Shown: piece after piece, positions 1-8,866 of the stretch
How the letters are laid out: each line of letters starts with the position of its first letter
How positions within the stretch are numbered: the stretch's first letter is position 1
Assembly (NCBI RefSeq): GCF_032193805.1
Contig: NZ_JAVBIK010000001.1
Span: 3,555,001-3,619,000 of the forward strand
Length of the DNA: 64,000 nucleotides
Origin: Rhodoferax potami
GTDB lineage: Bacteria > Pseudomonadota > Gammaproteobacteria > Burkholderiales > Burkholderiaceae_C
Direction: 5' to 3'
The notes under the pieces: generated by a model
Database searches by the model: none
What the model was told of the DNA's origin: nothing
What the model saw: only the letters and a program-made list of their open reading frames with translations
Translations under genes and position numbers: made by a program

Positions 1-36
1 CCATTTCTGCGCCGGGCTCTCCTAAAGAATGCTTCC

Positions 37-705
37 ATGCGCGTATTACTTGCCGAAGACGAAAACGAACTAGGTACCTGGCTGACCAAGGCACTGGCGC
101 AAAGTGATTTCCAGGTGGACTGGGTGAACGATGGCCGCCAAGTCCGACGAAGCCTCAAGGCTACCAAATACGACGCCCTGATTCTCGATCTGGGACTGCC
201 CGGTCTGGGCGGGCATGACGTGCTTTCAGATCTGCGCGAAGCGGACGAGCGCCTGCCTGTCCTCATCCTCAGCGCGCGGGACTCTCTCATGGAGCGTGTG
301 AGTTGCCTGCACGGGGGCGCAGATGATTTTCTGGCCAAGCCCTTCGAGCTGACCGAGCTGGAGGCGCGCCTTATTGCGCTGGTCCGCCGCTCTCGCGGCA
401 TCGAACACCCGCGCTTTGCCTGTGGCCCCTTGAGTTACGACAGTGCGACCAAGCAGTTCCGCCTGCAGCATGAGCCCTTGACACTGACCCCGCGCGAGCA
501 CGCTGTGCTGCGCGCACTGATTCAGCATAGTGGCGAGGCCCTGTCCAAGCGCGAGTTGGTCGAGCGCGTGTTCTCGGATGAGCAGGACGTCAGCCCCGAG
601 GCCATCGAGGTTCTGGTGCACCGCCTGCGCAAACGGCTGGACGCGTCGCCGGTCCACATCACCACCCTGCGTGGCATGGGCTATATGTTGGAATGCGCAC
701 CATGA
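37..705 (+). CDS. tctD: OmpR-family response regulator, TctD-like
   Basis: This 222-residue protein has a receiver domain (about 1-115) with the acidic pocket near E7/D8, the phospho-acceptor D51 in the string LILDLGLPG, and the conserved lysine in FLAKPFE. A C-terminal winged-helix DNA-binding domain follows (about 125-220, with LTPREHAVL and the terminal TTLRGMGYML typical of OmpR/PhoB proteins). It overlaps the next gene, a sensor kinase, by a few bases, so the two are co-translated. Position immediately upstream of tctCBA argues for the TctD role: activating tricarboxylate (citrate-like) uptake in response to the kinase. QseB/PmrA-type regulators look similar, so the name rests largely on context. 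Confidence 0.88.
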   Translation: MRVLLAEDENELGTWLTKALAQSDFQVDWVNDGRQVRRSLKATKYDALILDLGLPGLGGHDVLSDLREADERLPVLILSARDSLMERVSCLHGGADDFLAKPFELTELEARLIALVRRSRGIEHPRFACGPLSYDSATKQFRLQHEPLTLTPREHAVLRALIQHSGEALSKRELVERVFSDEQDVSPEAIEVLVHRLRKRLDASPVHITTLRGMGYMLECAP

Positions 706-2177
706 GCGAGGTCGATCCGCTTCAGGCAGGCACTGTTCCGTACCAACCCCTGCGGCCCCTGCTGCGCTGGATGGGTGGAAGCATCCGGCGCAAGTTGTTG
801 CTGGTGTTGGTGCCGGGCATGCTGCTGGTGTTTTCGGCCGAGCTGTGGCTGGCCTGGCGCACTGCCAGCGAAGCCGCCGACGCAGCCTATGACCGTTCTT
901 TGCTGGGTGCTGTCAAGTCGATCGACTCCAGCATCTCGACGGCCAGTGGCGGTTTGGGGGTGGAGTTGCCGTACCGCATGTTGAAGTTTTTCGAACTGAC
1001 CGCCAACGGACAGGTGTACTACCGCGTGGCCACGGAGGATGGTTTGGTCGAGATTGGCAGCTCTGCACTCCCGCTTCCGCCCAAACCATTGCTGGACGGT
1101 GTTCCCCAGTTTCATGAGGGCATGTACTTTGGCGAGCCGGTGCGGGTTGGCAGCTATGCGCGGGAGTTGACGACGCCACTAGCTGGCCAGTCTGCACCTC
1201 AGCGGGTGGTGGTCCAAGTCGCGGAAACGCTCGAAGCGCGCACTGATTTCAGGCGGAGTTTGGTGTTGAATTCTGTGGCGCGCGACTTTCTGCTGGTCGC
1301 CGTGGCAACCACGTTGTTCGGTCTCACCATTGCCTGGGCCATGCGCCCGCTGGCCCGTTTGCTCCGCGATGTGGAGGCGCGCGCCCCCGAGGACCTGACG
1401 CCCATGCGCAGCGATGCCGTGCCCGCTGAATTGCTGCCGTTGGTGGGCGCCATCAACCATCACATTGAACGCAACCGTGAACACACAGAGGCGCGTCGCC
1501 AGTTTGTAGACGATGCATCCCACCAGCTGCGCACCCCGTTGACGACGCTGGCGACCCAGGTAGCCTACGCACAGCGCGAGGCAGACCCGGCTGCCCTGCG
1601 GGTGGTGATGGACAACATCCGCCAGCAGTTGGATGAGACTATCCGCCAGACCAACCAAATGCTCTCACTGGCCAAGGCCGACAGTGCTGCGCCCGAGCCT
1701 GAGGCGCTGGATGCCGTGGTGCTGGCTGAGGACATGGTGCGCCGCTGGTGGCCCATCGCCCGCGAGCAGGGGGTGGACCTGGGTCTGCACGCCCCGGCAG
1801 ACACGCTGCCCTTTCTGGGTGAATCCGGTTTGTTGAAAGAGGCGCTCTCCAACCTGCTGCACAACGCCATCCGGCATGGCGGCGCGGGCTGCCACGTCAC
1901 GTTGGCGGTGGCTGGTGAGGAGCAGGCGGTGCGTTTTAGTGTGGTCGACGATGGCCCCGGCCTGCCGCCCGAGGACTTGGCGCGTGCTGGTGAACGCTTC
2001 TTTCGGGGGCGTAACGGCCAGTTGCCAGGCTCCGGCCTGGGGCTGGCGATTGCGCGCACCGTAGCCCAGCGCCATGCAGGCACCTTGCAGGTGCGCCCGG
2101 GGCCCGAGGGACGCGGACTGGCGGTGATCCTTCACCTCGCACAGACCCGGGACATGGACATGAGCGCCCGCAACTAA
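702..2177 (+). CDS. tctE: Sensor histidine kinase, TctE-like
   Basis: A membrane histidine kinase of about 491 residues. A first transmembrane segment (LLLVLVPGMLLVFSAELWL) is followed by a periplasmic sensor region, a second membrane segment (DFLLVAVATTLFGLTIAWAM), a HAMP-like linker, the HisKA box with phospho-acceptor H274 in DASHQLRTPLTT, and a HATPase domain with N-box (NLLHNAIRH) and G-boxes (DDGPGLPP, GSGLGLAIA). The start at 702 overlaps the regulator stop as ATGA; an in-frame ATG at 693 is the alternative. It should phosphorylate the adjacent TctD-like regulator. The ligand is not visible, but the neighbouring TctCBA transporter suggests a tricarboxylate. Confidence 0.87.
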   Translation: MSEVDPLQAGTVPYQPLRPLLRWMGGSIRRKLLLVLVPGMLLVFSAELWLAWRTASEAADAAYDRSLLGAVKSIDSSISTASGGLGVELPYRMLKFFELTANGQVYYRVATEDGLVEIGSSALPLPPKPLLDGVPQFHEGMYFGEPVRVGSYARELTTPLAGQSAPQRVVVQVAETLEARTDFRRSLVLNSVARDFLLVAVATTLFGLTIAWAMRPLARLLRDVEARAPEDLTPMRSDAVPAELLPLVGAINHHIERNREHTEARRQFVDDASHQLRTPLTTLATQVAYAQREADPAALRVVMDNIRQQLDETIRQTNQMLSLAKADSAAPEPEALDAVVLAEDMVRRWWPIAREQGVDLGLHAPADTLPFLGESGLLKEALSNLLHNAIRHGGAGCHVTLAVAGEEQAVRFSVVDDGPGLPPEDLARAGERFFRGRNGQLPGSGLGLAIARTVAQRHAGTLQVRPGPEGRGLAVILHLAQTRDMDMSARN

Positions 2178-2211
2178 AGCTCGGGTAAACCCTCAAAAAA
2201 TCACTCCGCCG

Positions 2212-2231
2212 CTGAAAGCGTTCTGAAAGTG
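2212..2231 (+). promoter_or_regulatory. Candidate TctD operator (direct repeat, 11-bp period)
   Basis: The heptamer CTGAAAG occurs at 2212 and again at 2223, exactly 11 bp apart and in the same orientation, in the 125-bp gap between tctE and tctC. OmpR-family regulators characteristically bind head-to-tail repeats spaced by about one helical turn, and the adjacent gene pair encodes one. The same bases can also form a weak hairpin (AAAGCG with CGCTTT) followed by T residues, so a weak terminator after tctE is an alternative reading. Confidence 0.4.
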
Positions 2232-2302
2232 CGCTTTTTCTACAGTGCGGCTATCGCAGCCTGACCGCTGCGAGCGCCCCCACATTCCAAGGAGACACAT
2301 TC

Positions 2303-3289
2303 ATGCGCATCGCTTCCAAATTCATCGCCGTCGCCGTATCTGCCATGGCACTCACGGCTACAGCCGGCCCGCTTGACAAGACCGAGTGCATCGCACCGGC
2401 CAAGCCGGGTGGTGGTTTTGATCTGACCTGCAAGCTCGTCCAGAGCGCACTGCAGGACGGAAAGTTCATTGCCGACCCCATGCGGGTGACCTACATGCCC
2501 GGCGGCATCGGTGCTGTGGCTTACAACACCGTGATCGCGCAAAAGCCCGACGCGGCCAACGCCATCATCGCTTTCTCAGGTGGCTCTCTCTTGAGCCTGG
2601 CACAAGGCAAGTTTGGCCGCTATACCGAGAACGACGTGCGCTGGCTTGCCGCCATTGGCACGGACTACGGTGCGGTGGTGGTGGCAGAGAATTCGCCATT
2701 CAAGACCCTGAAGGATGTGATGGCTGCCATGAAGGCCGACCCCTCCAAAGTGGTCCTGGGTGCTGGCGGCACCGTCGGCAGCCAGGATTGGATGAAGGCC
2801 GCTTTGACCGCGCGCGCTGGGGGCGTGAATCCCAAAACCATGCGCTACGTCGCTTTTGAAGGTGGCGGCGAGGCGCTGACAGCCTTGCAAGGGGGACATA
2901 TCCACGTATTTACCGGCGACGCTGCCGAAGCGGGCCAGCAGATCAAGGCCGGCGCCAAAGTACGCATTCTGGCCGTGATGAACGACAAGCGCCTGAGTGG
3001 CGACATGGCCAACATTCCCACGGCGGTGGAACAGGGTTTTGATGTGAACTGGCCCATCGTGCGCGGCTTCTACGTTGGCCCCAAAGTCAGCGATGCAGAC
3101 TACAAGACGTGGACAGATACCTTTAACAAGCTCTTAGCTACTCCCGCCTACGACAAGTTGCGCAGCGAACGCGGCCTGTTTCCCATGGCGCTGACCGGTG
3201 CGCCCCTCGACACCTACGTCAAGAAGCAAGTCGAGGGTTACCGCAAGATGGCGGAAGACTTCGGTTTGAACGTGGTCCCTGCCAAGTGA
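2303..3289 (+). CDS. tctC: Tripartite tricarboxylate transporter substrate-binding protein
   Basis: A 328-residue periplasmic solute receptor of the TctC (Bug) family. It begins with a clear Sec signal peptide (about residues 1-22, ending near ALTATAG) and continues into the family fold with the ligand-loop signatures AKPGGGFDLTCKLVQ and YMPGGIGAVAYNT. The ATG follows a strong AAGGAG ribosome site. It delivers a carboxylate to the TctBA membrane complex downstream. Bug proteins are very numerous in this group and bind varied carboxylates. Because this one sits in a full tctDE-CBA cluster, a tricarboxylate such as citrate is the best guess, but the substrate cannot be read from sequence. Confidence 0.93.
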   Translation: MRIASKFIAVAVSAMALTATAGPLDKTECIAPAKPGGGFDLTCKLVQSALQDGKFIADPMRVTYMPGGIGAVAYNTVIAQKPDAANAIIAFSGGSLLSLAQGKFGRYTENDVRWLAAIGTDYGAVVVAENSPFKTLKDVMAAMKADPSKVVLGAGGTVGSQDWMKAALTARAGGVNPKTMRYVAFEGGGEALTALQGGHIHVFTGDAAEAGQQIKAGAKVRILAVMNDKRLSGDMANIPTAVEQGFDVNWPIVRGFYVGPKVSDADYKTWTDTFNKLLATPAYDKLRSERGLFPMALTGAPLDTYVKKQVEGYRKMAEDFGLNVVPAK

Positions 3290-3346
3290 GTGTGAATCGC
3301 TTGGTTTGCCCCTGAATCTTTCATATTGCCAAGTTGCACCTTGGCC

Positions 3347-3375
3347 AGGTCCCGCGGGTGTGTCCTGCGGGACCT
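3347..3375 (+). promoter_or_regulatory. Strong stem-loop between tctC and tctB
   Basis: Twelve bases (3347-3358) pair with 3364-3375 around a 5-nt loop with only one G-U pair (AGGTCCCGCGGG against CCTGCGGGACCT). No T-tract follows, so it is not a standard intrinsic terminator. The likely role is to stabilise the 3' end of the tctC message or attenuate tctBA, giving excess binding protein over membrane subunits, as is common in binding-protein operons. Confidence 0.55.
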
Positions 3376-3419
3376 TGGGCGAATGACGCCCGTTCCCTTG
3401 ATATCTCCGGAGTTTCCCC

Positions 3420-3866
3420 ATGAGTGACCGCCTGCTCGGTGCTGTCTGTATTGTTGCGTCTGCCGCCATGGCTTGGGCTGCGCAAGACTACGCTGCCGCC
3501 ATTTCTTATGAACCTGTGGGGCCCCGCGCTTTCCCGCTGCTGCTGTCTGCCTGCATGAGCCTGTGTGGCCTGTGGCTGGTGCTTCGCCCGGCGCAAGGGG
3601 CTGGGGCTTTTCGTGGTGTCCCGTGGACTGCTACTGCCTTGTGCGCTGGCGCTGTGCTGGCATACGCCATACTGTTCCAGTGGATGGGGTTTGCGCTGGC
3701 TACAGCGCTGATGGCGCTGCCCGTGGGCATGGCTTTTGGCGGCAGCTGGAGACAGTCTCTCGCCGGTGGTGCCGGATTGGGCGTTGCTTTGTACCTGCTG
3801 TTCGACAAACTGCTGGATGTGGTGCTGCCCATCGGTCCCATCACTGCACTGCTGGGAGGGAATTAG
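3420..3866 (+). CDS. tctB: Tripartite tricarboxylate transporter small membrane subunit
   Basis: A 148-residue, very hydrophobic protein with about four transmembrane helices, matching the size and layout of the small TctB subunit. It is the least conserved member of the family and its identity is secured by position: tctC lies upstream and tctA begins one base after its stop codon. TctB and TctA form the sodium- or proton-coupled membrane complex that takes substrate from TctC. The ATG is preceded by ATCTCCGGAG, a good ribosome site. Confidence 0.88.
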   Translation: MSDRLLGAVCIVASAAMAWAAQDYAAAISYEPVGPRAFPLLLSACMSLCGLWLVLRPAQGAGAFRGVPWTATALCAGAVLAYAILFQWMGFALATALMALPVGMAFGGSWRQSLAGGAGLGVALYLLFDKLLDVVLPIGPITALLGGN

Positions 3867-3867
3867 T

Positions 3868-5376
3868 ATGGAAGTCTTGCAACACCTCGCCACCGGTTTT
3901 GGCGTGGCACTTACGCCTACCAACCTGCTGATCGCTGCCATGGGCTGCTTTATCGGCACCATTGTCGGCCTGTTGCCGGGCCTGGGCCCGATCAATGGCG
4001 TGGCCATCCTGATGCCTTTGGCTTTCGCCATGAAGCTGCCGCCTGAGGCGTCCCTGATTCTGCTGGCTGCTGTTTACATCGGCTGTGAGTATGGCGGCCG
4101 CATTTCTTCGATCCTGCTGAATGTGCCGGGTGACGCCGGCGCCATCATGACCGCGCTGGATGGTTATCCCATGGCCCGCAACGGCCAGGGCGGCGTGGCG
4201 CTCTCCATCTCGGCCTGGAGTTCATTTGTCGGCTCCTTGATCGCCACGGTGGGTATTGTGCTGTTCGCACCCTTGCTGGCGCAGTGGGCGCTGTCATTTG
4301 GTCCGGCAGAGTACTTTGCGCTGATGTGCTTTGCATTCGCCTGCATTGCCGGACTCATGGGGGAATCGCCGGTCAAGGCTGCGCTGGCGGCCATCATCGG
4401 CCTTTCCATGAGCTGCGTGGGCCTAGACTCGAACTCTGGTGTCTACCGCTTTACCGGGGGCGATGTCCATCTCTCCGATGGCATCCAGTTTGTCGTTGTG
4501 GTGATTGGTGTTTTCTCCATCAGCGAACTGCTGCTGATGCTCGAACAGCACCACAGCAGCAGCGGAATCATCACACAGACCGGACGGATGATGTTCAACC
4601 TGAAGGAGCTGGCACACACCTGGTGGGGCACGGTGCGCTCTAGCGTGGTGGGGTTTGCAGTGGGGGTATTGCCCGGCGCGGGTGCGACCATCGCCAGTGC
4701 CATGACCTACTCCATGGAGAAAAGTCTGACTGACAAAGACAACACTTTCGGCAAAGGTGATATCCGTGGTGTGGCAGCACCTGAGGCTGCCAACAACGCA
4801 GCAGCCACCGGATCGTTTGTACCCATGTTGACCCTGGGTGTGCCCGGCTCGGGCACGACGGCGGTGATGGTGGGGGCCCTCTCGCTCTACAACATCACGC
4901 CGGGTCCGGCGCTGTTCAGCCAACAGCCTGATCTGGTATGGGGCCTGATCGCATCCTTGTTCGTGGCCAACGTTATCTTGTTGCTGCTCAATATTCCGCT
5001 GGTGGGGGTGTTTACCAAAGTGCTCCGCGTGCCGAACTGGTTGTTGGTGCCAGGCATCGTCGCCGTGAGTAGTGTGGGCGTGTATGCCGTGCACGCCACC
5101 ACCTTTGACCTGATTCTGATGAGCGGACTGGGCTTTGTGGCCTACCTGTTGCGCAAACAAGGCATTCCGATGGCGCCATTGATCCTCGGTTTTGTGTTGG
5201 GTGACATGATGGAGCAAAACCTGCGTCGCGCACTGTCCATCAGCAACGGCGACAGCAGCATTCTGGTGGGCAGCCCCATCACACAGGGGTTGTGGTTGGC
5301 TGCGGTGTTGATGTTGGTAGTGCCCGTCACACTGCGTGTCTGGGGCAGCAAGCGCAGTAGCGCAGCGTCTTTGTGA
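3868..5376 (+). CDS. tctA: Tripartite tricarboxylate transporter large membrane subunit
   Basis: This 502-residue protein has about 11-12 predicted membrane helices and TctA family signatures: GLLPGLGPINGVAILMP near the N-terminus, the matching second-half motif GVLPGAGATIASAM, and GVPGSGTTAVMVGAL. The paired glycine/proline-rich motifs reflect the internal repeat of this transporter fold. An in-frame upstream extension exists, but the start at 3868 is right behind the tctB stop and has GGGAGGG in front, so it is preferred. It is the translocation channel of the TctCBA system and the last gene of the operon. Confidence 0.93.
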   Translation: MEVLQHLATGFGVALTPTNLLIAAMGCFIGTIVGLLPGLGPINGVAILMPLAFAMKLPPEASLILLAAVYIGCEYGGRISSILLNVPGDAGAIMTALDGYPMARNGQGGVALSISAWSSFVGSLIATVGIVLFAPLLAQWALSFGPAEYFALMCFAFACIAGLMGESPVKAALAAIIGLSMSCVGLDSNSGVYRFTGGDVHLSDGIQFVVVVIGVFSISELLLMLEQHHSSSGIITQTGRMMFNLKELAHTWWGTVRSSVVGFAVGVLPGAGATIASAMTYSMEKSLTDKDNTFGKGDIRGVAAPEAANNAAATGSFVPMLTLGVPGSGTTAVMVGALSLYNITPGPALFSQQPDLVWGLIASLFVANVILLLLNIPLVGVFTKVLRVPNWLLVPGIVAVSSVGVYAVHATTFDLILMSGLGFVAYLLRKQGIPMAPLILGFVLGDMMEQNLRRALSISNGDSSILVGSPITQGLWLAAVLMLVVPVTLRVWGSKRSSAASL

Positions 5377-5437
5377 AACCCAGGGGGCAGCCTGTTCAAT
5401 CCGAGCTGACAGGTGCGGATGGCAGGCCATTTGATGC

Positions 5438-8041
5438 CTAAACCCCCTCCACCCGGCCCCCCGTCCGCCCCCAGCGCCGGGCGGCCTCTTCCGGCGTTTG
5501 GCCTTGCTCCATGAGGGTGCCGAGCGGCGCAAGCAACGCTTGCAAATCGGCTTCATCAAACTTGGCAGCGCCTTCGGCGTCGTGGCCGAGCACGCTCTCA
5601 GACAGGGCGAGTTTGCGGGCCTGCAGTTCCAGCATGCGTTCTTCGATGCTGCCTTCCACCACCAGTTTGTAGACGAACACCGGCTGGTCCTGGCCGATGC
5701 GGTGGGCGCGGGCGGTGGCTTGTTCTTCCACGGCAGGGTTCCACCACGGGTCCATGTGGATGACGGTGTCGGCGGCGGTGAGGTTCAGGCCGACGCCACC
5801 GGCTTTCAGGCTGACCAGCAGCACCGGTATTTCTTGGTTTTGAAAACGCTGCACGACGTCGCCGCGCTGGGCGGGGCGGGTGTTGCCGGTCAGGCTCAAG
5901 AAGGACAGGCGCAGCGCGGAGAGGGCATCTGCAATCAGCTCCAACAGCTCGGTGAACTGGGAGAACACCAGCACGCGGCGACCTTCATCGACCAGCGGCA
6001 CCAAAAGGTCTGTGAGCGCATGCAGTTTGGCGCGCTCCATGTCGGGCGCAATATCGCTGCCCTTCACCAGGTAGGGATCGCAACACACCTGCCGCAGCTT
6101 GAGCAGCGCATCGAGGATGCTGATCTGCGCCCCGGCAAAGTTCTGCCGTTGCAGCACGCGGCGCACTTGTTTGTCGGCGGCCACGCGCACGCTTTCGTAA
6201 AGTTCGCGTTGGCGGCCCTGCAGTTGCACGCGCTGGATGACTTCGGTGCGCGGCGGCAGCTCAGTGGCCACGTCTTGCTTGCGGCGGCGCAGGATGAAGG
6301 GGCGCACGCGCTGGGCGAGCAGGGCGGCGCGCACGGTTTCGCCGTTCTCTTCAATCGGTTTGCGCCAGCGGGCGGCAAAGCTGCGCTGGTCGCCCAGAAA
6401 GCCGGGCATCAGCCAGTCGAACTGGGCCCAGAGTTCGCCCAGGTGGTTTTCCAGCGGGGTGCCGGTCAGGCACAGGCGGTGGCGGCTTTGCAGCTGGCGC
6501 AAGGCGCGGGCGCTGCGGCTGGCCGCGTTTTTGACCATCTGCGCCTCATCCAGAATGACCAGATGGAAGGGCTGCGCGGCCAGCACATCGATGTCGCGCC
6601 ACAGCAGCGGGTAGGTGGTGAGCACCAAGTCGTGTGCGGGCATGTCGGCAAACAGCGCAGCGCGGTCCGGGCCGTGCAGGTTCAGCACCCGCAAGTCCGG
6701 CGCCATGCGCGTCGCCTCGGCCTGCCAGTTGAACAGCAGCGAGGTGGGCAGTACCACGAGCACCGGGCGATCCAGCCTGCCAGCCTGTTTCTCCAGCAGC
6801 ACATGGGCCAGCGCTTGGGCGGTTTTGCCCAAGCCCATGTCGTCGGCCAAGATGCCGCCCAAGTGCTGCGCGCGCAGATATTGCAGCCAAGCCAAGCCTT
6901 CGAGTTGGTAGGGGCGCAGTTGCACTTGCAAGCCGGCAGGCGCCTCTACCGGTTGGGGCTGGCCTATGGTGTGCAGGCGCTTGGCCAAAGCGGCCAGACC
7001 CACATCGCCTTCCAGTTGCCAGCCTTGGTGGACGCCCACGCGCGAGGCTTCCAGCAGGCTGGCGCGCAGGGTGTTGATGCGGCGGGCTTCCCATGCGCCC
7101 AGCTGGATGGGGCCCTTGGGCGCCATGCGCTGTGGGTCGGTCAGCAAGTCCACCATGGCGCCGACGATGGCTTTGAGCGGGCCGGCTTCGGCGTCAATGC
7201 GCTTGCCGCCCGGCGCGCGCAGCGAGACGGTGGCCAGGTCGTCCAGCGTGTCAAGGTAGTTGCGGATCAACCAGCGCGGGTCGCGCTTGATGAGGTTGGC
7301 CAGCATGGGGGCGAGGTCCAGCGTTTCGCCATCAATCTCGATACCCAGGCTCAGCAGCCATTCGCCTTCGCGACCCGGCAGGGCCAGCTTTTCGACGCCG
7401 CGTGCGGGTTTCACCAAGGGGCTGTCCAGCACTTTGCCCAATACTTCTCCAGTGTCAGGGCTCAGGATGAGCTTCCAGCGCTCTACAGCCACGCTTTCGT
7501 GCGCAAAGCCGGGTTGCACCACCACCGTCCAGCCTTGGGCTTGGAGCTGGGGCACCTGGTCGGCCCAGAAGTCACCAAAGTGGTCTTCCTGCGGCAGCGT
7601 CCACACGCTGCCCAGATGCGGGCGCTGCTTTTGGCTGCGCCACTGGAAGGTGGCGTCTGCCAGCGGCACAAAGCCCATGTCCCACACCGCGTCCATGGCG
7701 TCGGCCTCTGCCACCAGGTTGCGCTGCAAGCGCACCACCGGGCCGCCGGTGTCGAACAACTCTTCAAACTCCGCCGGGCGGCTGTTGAGGATGGAGCTGG
7801 GGGCGGGTGTCTCCCAGCGGTCGCCGGTCGGGGTGCGGTAGGTCCAGTCGAACTGCGCGAGCGTCACGCTGTCGCCACGCGGCCCCAACTTGCCCTGGGG
7901 CTTGAGGCCCAGCAAGCCTTCGCCCCGGCCCAGCGTCATCAGTATGATGCGGGGGCGGAACTGGCCGATAACGGCGCCATCAGCGTCGGGCTCCGGGTGG
8001 CTTGGGTCAGCAGGCAGAGGCGGTGTGCGCTTGCGGTTCAT
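5438..8041 (-). CDS. SNF2-family (Swi2/Snf2) DNA helicase/ATPase
   Basis: An 867-residue superfamily 2 ATPase. The N-terminal 370 residues are a poorly conserved bacterial SNF2-associated region. The motor follows: motif I DDMGLGKT (about residue 405), a DEAQ Walker B box (VILDEAQMVKN), motif III LTGTPLENHLGELW, then the second lobe with VFSQFTELL, SLKAGGVGLNLTAADTV and motif VI ARAHRIGQDQPV. Such proteins translocate on duplex DNA or remodel protein-DNA complexes; the cellular role of the bacterial type is mostly unknown. ATG at 8041 is chosen over a TTG two codons upstream. No nuclease, methylase or other defence partner lies alongside, so a defence role is not supported here. Confidence 0.88.
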   Translation of the reverse strand: MNRKRTPPLPADPSHPEPDADGAVIGQFRPRIILMTLGRGEGLLGLKPQGKLGPRGDSVTLAQFDWTYRTPTGDRWETPAPSSILNSRPAEFEELFDTGGPVVRLQRNLVAEADAMDAVWDMGFVPLADATFQWRSQKQRPHLGSVWTLPQEDHFGDFWADQVPQLQAQGWTVVVQPGFAHESVAVERWKLILSPDTGEVLGKVLDSPLVKPARGVEKLALPGREGEWLLSLGIEIDGETLDLAPMLANLIKRDPRWLIRNYLDTLDDLATVSLRAPGGKRIDAEAGPLKAIVGAMVDLLTDPQRMAPKGPIQLGAWEARRINTLRASLLEASRVGVHQGWQLEGDVGLAALAKRLHTIGQPQPVEAPAGLQVQLRPYQLEGLAWLQYLRAQHLGGILADDMGLGKTAQALAHVLLEKQAGRLDRPVLVVLPTSLLFNWQAEATRMAPDLRVLNLHGPDRAALFADMPAHDLVLTTYPLLWRDIDVLAAQPFHLVILDEAQMVKNAASRSARALRQLQSRHRLCLTGTPLENHLGELWAQFDWLMPGFLGDQRSFAARWRKPIEENGETVRAALLAQRVRPFILRRRKQDVATELPPRTEVIQRVQLQGRQRELYESVRVAADKQVRRVLQRQNFAGAQISILDALLKLRQVCCDPYLVKGSDIAPDMERAKLHALTDLLVPLVDEGRRVLVFSQFTELLELIADALSALRLSFLSLTGNTRPAQRGDVVQRFQNQEIPVLLVSLKAGGVGLNLTAADTVIHMDPWWNPAVEEQATARAHRIGQDQPVFVYKLVVEGSIEERMLELQARKLALSESVLGHDAEGAAKFDEADLQALLAPLGTLMEQGQTPEEAARRWGRTGGRVEGV

Positions 8042-8072
8042 AATCAAAACGGCTGCTGGGGCAGATTGGGTG

Positions 8073-8103
8073 TGCGCGAGCAGCTATCAAAAGAGGAGCA
8101 AAT
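8073..8103 (-). repeat. Dispersed intergenic repeat, partial copy
   Basis: Read on the minus strand this carries TTTGCTCCT, then GATAGCTGCT and GCGCA. This matches the left half of the repeat found at 47443-47493 and less closely at 51849, 61200 and 20512. The right half (GCTAGAGGC) is absent. It lies between the SNF2 gene and the VOC-family gene. Confidence 0.5.
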
Positions 8104-8122
8104 CTTCGTCAATGCCTGCAGG

Positions 8123-8830
8123 TCAAATGCCCATGCTCTGCAGCGTGACCAGGCCCTTGGGCGTTTTGAGCGTGGCGCTCAGGTTGGCCGGGCCCTCCGA
8201 GATGGCCACGCCTTCCAGACCGATCGCCGCATAGGCGGCTTGCAGTTTGGCCGCACTCGGGTGGCTCACCGCGATGCTGTCCAGGCTGACGCGGCTGCGC
8301 GGCAGGCTGTTGCGCGGGTGCAGGCGCTGGGGCTCGACGTCGTCCGGTTTACCCCATTGGATGAGCGTGGGCAGGCAGCCTTCAAACAGGCGGTAGCCGT
8401 CTTCGCGCACTGTGATTTGCCAGTGCAGCACGCCTTTGCGCGAGTGGCGGCTGGCGGGCATGGCCGGGCCGCGGTCGATGCCCAGGCCCTTGAGTGCGAT
8501 GCGGGCGGGCAGCATCTCGTCGGTGCCGGCCACAAAGTGCACCAAGCGTGGCTCCTTGGCAACTGCTGCACGCAGCTCGGGGTTGTCGAGGTCAAACCAG
8601 CGCTTGGCGTTGGGGTTGGCCGGGCCCTTGGCGCCGGGGTTGATGGCAATGATCTCGAAATACGCCAGCGGGTGGGCGGGCGTCGCGATCTTAAAGAGTT
8701 TGTTATGGGTGCCGAACTGGCTGTGTTCGCCGCCGGCTTCCGGGGTGATGCCGAGGGTGGCTTCGCACCACTGCACACCCTGCTCCAGAGTGTGGGCTGC
8801 AACGACGAGGTGGTCTATCTGTGTTTTCAT
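8123..8830 (-). CDS. VOC/glyoxalase-like domain protein
   Basis: A 235-residue protein starting MKTQIDHLVVAAHTLEQG, the typical first beta strand of the vicinal-oxygen-chelate fold, with the N-terminal metal-ligand histidine at position 7 (DHLVV). It then contains the string LGITPEAGGEHSQFGTHNKLFKI typical in form of the glyoxalase-like group that Pfam calls Glyoxalase_3 (quoted only in part: GGEHSQFGTHN). Enzymes of this fold include dioxygenases, lyases and resistance proteins, so no substrate can be named. It lies on the minus strand between the SNF2 helicase and an aldehyde dehydrogenase, with no obvious functional link to either. Confidence 0.75.
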   Translation of the reverse strand: MKTQIDHLVVAAHTLEQGVQWCEATLGITPEAGGEHSQFGTHNKLFKIATPAHPLAYFEIIAINPGAKGPANPNAKRWFDLDNPELRAAVAKEPRLVHFVAGTDEMLPARIALKGLGIDRGPAMPASRHSRKGVLHWQITVREDGYRLFEGCLPTLIQWGKPDDVEPQRLHPRNSLPRSRVSLDSIAVSHPSAAKLQAAYAAIGLEGVAISEGPANLSATLKTPKGLVTLQSMGI

Positions 8831-8866
8831 CGCCGCACGATACCACCCCGGCGCCGTCTCAAACTT

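Noticed and set aside
5377..5437. Bidirectional terminator between tctA and the SNF2 gene.
   Set aside because: Runs of G and C at the two ends could pair only across about 60 bp; no compact stem with a T-run was found.
5438..8041. Could the SNF2 helicase be part of a defence system such as DISARM?
   Set aside because: No methylase, nuclease, phospholipase-D or DUF1998 partner lies nearby, and its neighbours are ordinary metabolic genes.
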